From Serpula lacrymans var. lacrymans S7.9 (Eukaryota > Basidiomycota > Agaricomycetes > Boletales > Serpulaceae): DNA of 64,000 nucleotides. The position numbers and the translations under genes were made by a program. How positions within the stretch are numbered: the first letter of the stretch is position 1; each line of letters starts with the position of its first letter. Shown in pieces: positions 57,048 through 64,000 of this stretch. The DNA lies in NCBI RefSeq assembly GCF_000218685.1, contig NW_006763297.1:890673-954672 (forward strand). Reading direction: 5' to 3'. The notes below the pieces were generated by a model. The model was not told where the DNA came from, made no database searches, and worked only from the letters and a program-made list of their open reading frames with translations.

Positions 57048-57772
57048 ATGTCTGTGACCTTGGCTAGCGCTCCTGTCATCTTTGCTACCACCTTTGCCGG
57101 GATATCCAAGCCATGGGGTAATACTGTTACCACTGTTGGGAATGTAGACCAAGCTTCTATCATGCTCATTGCTGGCGACAAGGATGACACCCGTACGTCA
57201 TCTTATGTTTTACTGCTCCTTTTCGTTACTAAACCTTAATGATCATGATCAGCATGGCTTCTTCTGAAGTCCCAACACATTGTCATCGTGCAACAGCTCA
57301 ACGTTCCGGCCGACCCGGTCACTCTTCGACCGATTTTGGGCCATGCAGTAAGGCTAAAATCTAGATTTCCTTCTCATTCATAATCTAAACATGTTTTTAG
57401 GTCGCTCGTCAAGGCTCGGTGGTACACTACGAGCGCCAGAACAGAACTTTCCTCATTCACTTTCGTGACGAGGCGCTGTTTTGGTCTTTCCTTTATCATA
57501 CAACTGCACACTCCAACTCTTCATTGTTCACAACTGGAATGAAAACCAGCACACTTGCCCGTCTTTGGATGACCTTCAACATCCCCTACGATTATCCTGG
57601 ATCCCTCAGCATCGCCAAATCACCCGAAGTCTCGGATGTCTTTCATGCACCCATTCGCCTCGCTGTTGACTCGCTATCCGTTACAGTCACAGGCTGCATC
57701 CTAGAGGCGATCCCTGACGTCTGTGAGCACGAAGGAATCGAACTTTTTGGAGGGGTCTGGCATGTACTATAG
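57048..57772 (+). CDS. Hypothetical 203-residue protein
   Basis: Three exons fit in phase: 57048-57192, 57253-57347 and 57401-57772. The product starts MSVTLASAPVIFATTFAG, contains VTTVGNVDQASIMLIAGDKDD and WLLLKSQHIVIVQQ, and ends LFGGVWHVL. I recognise no family. The alternating hydrophobic pattern suggests a small beta-rich soluble protein. Clean phase at both introns and a pyrimidine-rich 5' leader support a real gene. Confidence 0.5.
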
Positions 57773-57820
57773 TACTTATCTATAATCTAGTGGAATGTGG
57801 TACATAAAAATTCGCATATT

Positions 57821-59560
57821 CTATATATCTGCATGGATTTTTTGCCAGATTGGGCGATCACCCTCAAACGGTGACACAGCAGGCCGTAGGCCCATTCCCA
57901 TCAAAAACATAAAGACTAATGCGATGGAGAGTAGCGACAAAGGCATTAGGATTGGGTGCGTGCAAGCCCATATAAGCAGCCCAATAGCAAGCCTATAGTA
58001 GTGCTCCAATATTATGAGGGATAGCTTGACGTCAGAGATGGATGATGCGTTGCCCATCACATCTCCTGGAATATGAATCATACTACCTGTTCGTAGCTTC
58101 TCCAAGACGTGAATAAATACTCAGAGGTCGATGGTAAGCAAATTTTCCTACCGTTAGTGTGATAGCCCCATCAGGGGTTTCCGAAGCCAAACTATATGTC
58201 TATAGAAACTGTAGAAGTGATTGAGGAGCCGTGATTAGTTTGTTGAGTGACTTACTGGAGTGTCCTTGGGAGCTATGTAAGGCGCATATTCAAATTCCAA
58301 GTCAGGAAGATGAAGACGCGGGACTTCTCTATTCTCGTGATTGCAACGGGACTTCCTATGAGCTTCGAGCAAAAAATCGAGATCAGATCTCAATATATGG
58401 AAAATGGACTCCAAATCAGATAATCTTGTTTCATGCAGTGTCCTATCATCGCGTGTGGTAGGCAATTCGTCCCGCAGCACTTCTGATTCCCTAGTCATAG
58501 AGGTTTGCTGGTTGGACAAGTTGGATATCTGGTCTTTCATTTCTGACAAATGCTTGCCGAATTCTTCCTGGGTATGCGCTAGAACTCCGAGATCCACTTG
58601 CTGTAGACGCATATATAGGTTTTTTAAGGTGGCTGGCCAAAAATAATAATGAGTGTCCAGACTTGAAAACTGCAGACCACGTACTGAATTTTCTGCAAAT
58701 GAGACGCTCTGACCGCTCTTGATGTTCTCGCAAGTTAGACTGCAGACTACATAGATCACCCTCTAGGTTGGCTACGACAGTGGCATTCTTTGCCTATTCT
58801 TCCTCACTTAGAACAACTGATAGAACGGGCACGTCTCAATCACAACTCACCTCATCTCGTACAATGCTCCCCTGTTTCTGCTTTATTGATTCAGTGTCTT
58901 CGTTACACTCTAACATCTTTTCTTCGATGTTTCCGATCCAGCTTTCCAAGGCTTTTATTTTTTTCTTCAGATCACAGATTTCTCGCGACTTTACTTGCGC
59001 ATCCTCGTATACCATCGAGTTCATCATATGGTTCGTGTCACTGGCCCTACGGTTAAGCAAAATAAATCATGATCAGAAAATAAAGACCAGGCGTTTCGAA
59101 CGCATACCAGTCAGGTGGTAGTGTCGACCCCAACATGATCTTCGCCTGGAGGACAATACGGAGAAGCCTTTCGCACGTTAGCCGAGTTTCGGTCTTGTTG
59201 TTCAATGCTGCGATATCAGCGATAGTTTGAGCTTGTAAATCTCTATCGGCGTGTTGATACTTCAGCAAGCTCTCATTATCGATATCACCAGCTTTATGTA
59301 TCTTTAAACATTCTTGTACGATTTCACCTGCGTGACTGGCAGGGAGTGTGAAGGGACCATCGTCCATAATTTGGCATGCAGGGTGTCGCGTCATCAGCTC
59401 TTCTAAGCTGTTTCGAATTGACTGTAGCCTGTCCGGGTCCATCAAATTGTGCTGTGTGACACCCAAAACACGCTTAAGAGTCAATCATAATGAAGAATTG
59501 ATATTTCGTCATCTTACCTCTGAATCTCGTAGCTTTGGGTGTGTGTTACGCTGAAAGTGC
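57821..59560 (-). CDS. Coiled-coil protein with C-terminal membrane anchor, unknown function
   Basis: Multi-exon minus-strand gene; not all boundaries are fixed. An early exon ends KLRDSE and joins RVLGVTQHNLMDPDRLQSIR (after an intron about 59468-59516). Then come an alpha-helical block (ALNNKTETRLTCERLLRIVL) ending LPPDW and a long coiled coil (REICDLKKKIKALESWIGN and NATVVANLEGDLCSLQSN). More heptads follow (HLSEMKDQISNLSNQQTSM), then a C-terminal region with two membrane stretches (YRLAIGLLIWACTHP and LMPLSLLSIALVFMFLMGM). The stop is at 57821. The start lies upstream of 59517 and could not be chosen. The architecture resembles organelle or nuclear-envelope tethers, but this is inference. 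Confidence 0.55.
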
Positions 59561-60741
59561 AGCACTAGTAGTAGGATGGGACGAAGATTGATGTCAAGTT
59601 GTGGCACAAAGACTTGGAAGCCTCAGCCGCTGAGGCGGCACGTCCGAGTCTGGCACATATTAGTCATGATCACGGCTCTTTCAAAGTTTCCGAATCACTG
59701 GCACATCTGCTTGCATGTACCATGACAGAGTACAGCGATCGTTGGATATTTCGAGTCCAGGCACCTCTGCAAAAGAGGAGTGTGACACGGTTGGACCTTC
59801 CACCGCCCAGGCATGCATATACAACCGCAACAGGGCCACCGCAAGCGACTGTCCTTCGATCTTTCCGTGCTGCTTCAAGTTCCCCTAATTATAAAAGGTG
59901 CAGGTCAATTTCCTTCTAATCACCCATTATTTTCTTGCAGGCTAATATATATAATTCTGTGCAGAATTTTGGAAAATCCTGCAAATCATAAAGAGCAGCA
60001 TCACAAAGAACTCGTTAATCTTCCAAGGTCGGAACACCCTTATAATTTAATCAGTAGAGGTTGAAAGTGTATTGCCTAGCATCCCGACCACCGGTAATAT
60101 CGAGGCCAACGAAACAACGCCCACGTCGAGCAACAATCCCGAACTACTGGTGGTGAGTGTGATGTTGACCGGTTGTTTGATTGTCCTTTCTAATTTCGTC
60201 AAGGTCTCGTCTCGTAAAACACATAAGTTCAGGGGTGCCGAGGGAGAATATTCCTGGTTCGAGTCAAAATCTTCGGCGTGTGTTGCCATTCCCAACATAC
60301 GTGGTGTTGAGCGAGGTGATTTGTACATCCATTGGGTAAATAGCAAGTGTCAGGTATGGCGTTGGGATGATGGATGGGTTACAGTGAAAGACGGCCAGCA
60401 ATTCACCATGGAGTCTGGTTCGACTAGATATCTCGTTATAACGGAAGGTAACCAACCTTCTTTGGTGCAAGAAGGAACTTATAAAAAACAATACAAGCAT
60501 CGGAATTCGCCCATTCTCCCCAGTTGAATACGTACTATATAGATTGCAGCATAATAGCACTATATACTTGTTTTGTCCTTCCAATACACGAAAAGCCACG
60601 ACAGGATAAAACCAATAAACAAGAAAATAAACCAGGCAATCCAGTGTGTCCATGACATATTATGATGATCTTGTAGCTGCGCCGGAGGTGATAATAATGT
60701 CATCAGCCGAGCTGGGATATTATCACGGTCTGGGTGTAGTG
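59561..60741. other. Intergenic with a possible small membrane protein exon
   Basis: A frame at about 60072-60527 (plus) lacks an ATG at its start. It encodes ELLVVSVMLTGCLIVLSNF (one membrane segment) followed by a basic and aromatic stretch (CQVWRWDDGWVTVKDG). It could be the last exon of an unrecognised gene. Nothing else is supported. Confidence 0.3.
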
Positions 60742-62072
60742 TTAGTGTACTTCCTCATCTATCGACACTGCAGACTGACAGATATCTTGAGCATGCCACA
60801 ATTGTATATAATGTTTATCGTTTGGCGAGTGTGATCCTGTAGCAATCATAAATCTGTCTCCGCTAGCATCGTAGTGTGCCTAGAGAAACAGGAAAGACTA
60901 GGTCAGCTAACAACATTTTAAATAGAGTACTGTGACACGCACGGCGATGGCTTGGATGGTGTCATCATCTTCATCTTTGTTAATTGAGCCGTTACCAGGT
61001 AGCCTGAATCCTTACCGGAGTGATGAAGTGTATGTATGAGGTTGCCTGTTTCAATAGCCCATAGCCTAGCTTTCCCCTCGGTGCTTCCGCCTAAGACAGC
61101 AAAACCATGATGAGCAAACAAAACGGGGATACATATACCTTTAGATGTAGGCTGATTGAAAGACATGATTGGTGCATCAGAATTCAAGTCATATATATCA
61201 AATCCGTTATGAATACTGGAAACTGCCAAATATTGGTGGCGGGGAGAAAGGCTTGTGCTAGCACTACATTGAGCCGAGTTGAGAAATAATAATGATCGTT
61301 TAAAAGAGGATGATACGTACACAAGTGTCTTAACGGAAATGAAGTGAAGAATCATGCGCGAAGAAATGTCCCAGAATCTAATAGACGAAGGTTAGAGTTC
61401 AAGAAAGCCGCAGGGGGTAGAAACCATTACGCGATTCCATGATGCATGTAAGAAACCAATAAGGTGTTGGGAGAATACTTGGTACGAGCCCAATGCAAAG
61501 AGGTGACGATGATTTCATCACTTCTGTTGCTTCCTACGCTAGGTGGCAAATCAAGTTTGGAGACTCGACGCCAATTTGCTCCAATGAATGGCATAAGGGA
61601 CAGCGTTCGATTAAATGAAAAAAAGACTTACCTCTTTCTCGGAATTCCCAAACATGAACTTCTTTATGGGCACCAGTTGCGACGGTATCGCCCGAGATAG
61701 AAATGCATTCAACAGGGTATTGATGGGCAAAATACCCCGTGGCAGTAAGGCTCTGTCCTCACGATGAACAAGGAGACGGCTCTATAGCGTCAAACAGAAC
61801 AGACATACCTGGTCTATTTCAACGGACAACACCGTCCCATCTTGTAACCCGCATAGTAAACTCTGTTCGGATGGTCCTATCCAGCTGAGAGATAGCACGC
61901 CCGCATGTCCAGATACAACATAAAGAAGACGTCCCAGGTCGTAAGACCATATCGAAAGCTTGCCATCTACTCCACCTGCAGCTATGTACGTTCCGTGAGG
62001 GCTAAAGGCTAGGCATGTTATGACATTGGAGTGTTCTTGCAGTCGCCAGCGAGGTTTGTATCGAAGGGACAT
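60742..62072 (-). CDS. WD40-repeat protein
   Basis: Starts MSLRYKPRWRLQEHSNVIT. Repeats are visible as ITCLAFSPHGTYIAAGGVDG with KLSIWSYD, GVLSLSWIGPSEQSLLCG, VECISISGDTVATGAHKEVHVWEF, TSLHWARTK, YLAVSSIHNGFDIYDLN and VLFAHHGFAVLGGSTEGKARLWAIE. The last blade is RFMIATGSHSPNDKHYIQLWHA, with stop at 60742. At least six short GT-AG introns join in phase. It is probably one seven-bladed propeller acting as a scaffold. The same protein family is widespread in mushrooms but has no assigned role that I know. No defect seen. Confidence 0.8.
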
Positions 62073-62321
62073 TGTGCCGAATTCGAAACCAAATGATCAA
62101 CCTATACCTACAGGCCACCATATGCATGGCTCTGCGCATGCGCCACAAGTTGCAAGTCCGCTTGTGTCTGCGATAGCTAGCTCAGGTAGCGCCATGATAT
62201 TCTGAAATCTCAAACTTCGTCATGGCCCCCTGGTCAATTGCAAGGTTTGCTCACACACTGGTTACAACGTAATTTTATTTTGCATTTACACCACCGTTCT
62301 CTCCTGATGAATTGCGCTTCC

Positions 62322-63575
62322 CTAGACTACATCCACGATCATCCGCCGTTTTCCATGCACACGAACACGATATAGACATGCATGCGGTAAGTCCCCCTCA
62401 CTATCAAGCAATTCCACGACCACGATACCGAAATCCAGCCCCAAGTACTGAACGAAGTCGAACACACCGAATGTTTGGATATGGCTTTCAGCGTATATGT
62501 CATATTTTATCGAAGCAAGTGGGACGAGATTGAGGCCATTTTTGATAGGTGGGCGATGCTTCGACTCCCAAAGTGTTCTCACTTCCCCGTTAACCTGTTC
62601 TAAAGGATATGCAGATAGTTTTTCGATATTGTCCTGCCCATCAAGAACACCCCAGACAACGATATTTTTTGGGGCAAGCCCTATCTCGTGTGTCAATTCT
62701 TGGGGGATATGGTCGATGGTGATATCCGTGATGACGATTGGCTCCGCCAATGCAATACCCAGTTGAGATGGTGTTTCTTCGACTTTCCAACATGATCCCG
62801 CGTGCAAGTCCTCGTTCAACACGATGTCCGGGTTGTGGGTGCACTGTGGAGAGGTGCTGAATGGCCAAAATGATCGTGAGGGACATAATGATGATGATGA
62901 GGTTAGGCTTTTTACTACTCGTGCTCCTGCTGACTTCAGAGCAAAATCCTCTTTCCCAACATAGTCTTTTGAGAATTGTATGTATGCGCGGCGAAGCAAC
63001 TCTTCGCAAGAAACTAACTCAAGTTTCAGGATTGTCTCTTCTAGGTGAGCTAGGCCTTTTCTGTCACTGGCGAGGTCTTCGGACATATTTTCCTGATTGT
63101 TCAGCATCGATCCTATCTGGACTTCAAGATTGGCAACGCGCGTCACAGTATCTCGCGACATGTCCTCCAAGGCCTGAATCTGTTCCTCGTAATCCTCTCT
63201 AACATCATGCAAGCTCTTGTCCTTCCCGTCGTACACAATCCAAGACAAAGTGGTAAAAGGCAACAGTGATTTCGGAGGGTGCCATACTATCAACGTCGCA
63301 GATACTGCGAGGATGAGCCCAAGTATTGCAATTCCAAAATAAAATGATAATTTGCGGGTGGACCGCGTGTGTGCTGGTCTACGTGCTTGAGGATAGGGGT
63401 GGAGAATGTGAGCCACTTCGTCATCACTGTCATCGAATCCTCCCGAGTGTGGACTGCGACCGTGGCGCTCTGTCCAATTCCAAATGAAACTATCTGTTAT
63501 TGCAACTATCAGCGAGGCTCCGATTCTGCATGAGGTATTACACAGAACGTACCGGTCTTGGGCAGGAAACTAGCC
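62322..63575 (-). CDS. SUN-domain inner nuclear membrane protein
   Basis: SUN proteins bridge the nuclear envelope by binding KASH partners in the perinuclear space. Two exons fit: 63551-63575 (MASFLPKT) and 62322-63493, giving 398 residues. An N-terminal nucleoplasmic part (WNWTERHGRSPHSGGFDD) leads to one membrane helix (FYFGIAILGLILAVSATLIVW) and a coiled coil (YEEQIQALEDMSRDTVTRV). The SUN domain follows, with DFALKSAGARVV at its start, a Cys-rich loop and ACLYRVRVHG at its end. The last exon is long and unbroken. A further upstream exon may exist because sequence just before 63575 matches an intron ending CTTTCAG. Confidence 0.87.
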
Positions 63576-63639
63576 ATCTGAAAGATCAAGTAGGGATCAG
63601 TTTAGCATGAGAGACACTGGGTGCGTGTATCTTACGTAC

Positions 63640-63985
63640 TTTTTGTAAACTCCCTACCCTTCTGAATGGCTCTTCGACTACAAAGCGAGAAGAGGCTACG
63701 GCGCTGTCTTGTATCTCTTTGCAACGCTGATGGTCATACATTGCAATTGCAAGGTCAAAGGAGGTCTTAAATTACGATGGGGGGAGCTCACAACAAATTT
63801 AAGGGTAGAACTACCAGTGAGAAACTGTGTGTCCCCTCCCCTTTGTTCTGCTCGCGTGCCATCATCGTGATCATCAAGCTAAGGATCATACCAGAGGCCT
63901 TAGCCAATCTGACTCCACCGCTTTGTCGGAGTCTATCATGATGGCTTAATACTGCACGCGAGAAACACGTGTAGTTTTCTGACAT
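63640..63985 (-). CDS. Possible upstream exon(s) of the SUN gene or a separate small gene
   Basis: 63985-63788 encodes MSENYTCFSRAVLSHHDRL with a hydrophobic stretch. 63760-63648 encodes LAIAMYDHQRCKEIQDSAV and FVVEEPFRRVGSLQK, ending at a good GTACGT donor in phase with the ATG at 63575. The gap between the two pieces is too short for a normal intron. Weak call. Confidence 0.25.
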
Positions 63986-64000
63986 GATGACTTGATAAGC

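Noticed and set aside
62641..63202. ORFs of 113-122 codons overlapping the SUN gene
   Set aside because: They are shadow frames of the SUN-domain coding exon.

Overview
The window looks like nuclear DNA of a filamentous basidiomycete, most likely an Agaricomycete mushroom. Genes carry many short GT-AG introns of about 50 bp. The gene families (KRE9/KNH1-like wall protein, FAD2 delta-12 desaturase, CDC123, SUN protein, WW-like membrane protein, DUF6589 and Tnp2/Plavaka-type transposon proteins) are typical of that group. The species cannot be named from the sequence.

Layout. (1) 0.87-1.9 kb: one secreted, GPI-anchored KRE9-like gene. (2) About 4-18.2 kb: a nested transposon block. It holds a 400-bp inverted-repeat element, a copia relic, a truncated chromodomain gypsy element, three gypsy-type solo LTRs, a nearly full-length copia element (10474-15287, 5-bp target-site duplication CCTCT), a MULE transposase fragment, and two opposed copies of a 1.77-kb LTR-like repeat carrying a 245-codon ORF. 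(3) 19.3-25.5 kb: a 13-exon WW-like membrane-protein gene with one nonsense codon, an intact dienelactone hydrolase gene, and an amino-acid permease gene broken by a frameshift and a stop. (4) 25.7-44.6 kb: a second transposon block. It holds a solo LTR, a complete pogo-like element with TA duplication and 42-bp inverted repeats, and what I reconstruct as one CACTA-like (Tnp2/Plavaka) element from about 29.7 to 41.4 kb. That element is split by a truncated copia element, a 978-bp foldback element with identical 281-bp arms, and a third copy of the ORF-bearing LTR-like repeat. Beyond it lie a gene remnant, a pogo-derived MITE and DUF6589/RecQ remnants between inverted repeats. (5) 45-64 kb: the gene-rich part. 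It holds an F-box remnant, an intact cytosine-deaminase-like amidohydrolase, a casein-kinase-1-like kinase, FAD2, CDC123, a small unknown protein, a coiled-coil membrane protein, a WD40 protein and a SUN-domain protein.

The host genes are ordinary housekeeping or metabolic genes with no obvious shared pathway. The strongest signals are in the mobile fraction. Insertion order can be read from target-site duplications, and removing the element at 39103-40917 restores the phase of the Tnp2 frame. The least explained item is the 1.77-kb repeat with a 245-codon ORF that is open in all three copies. Many dead genes carry single CGA-to-TGA or CAG-to-TAG type stops, consistent with C-to-T decay. Exon coordinates were worked out by hand from splice-site phase and should be confirmed with transcripts.
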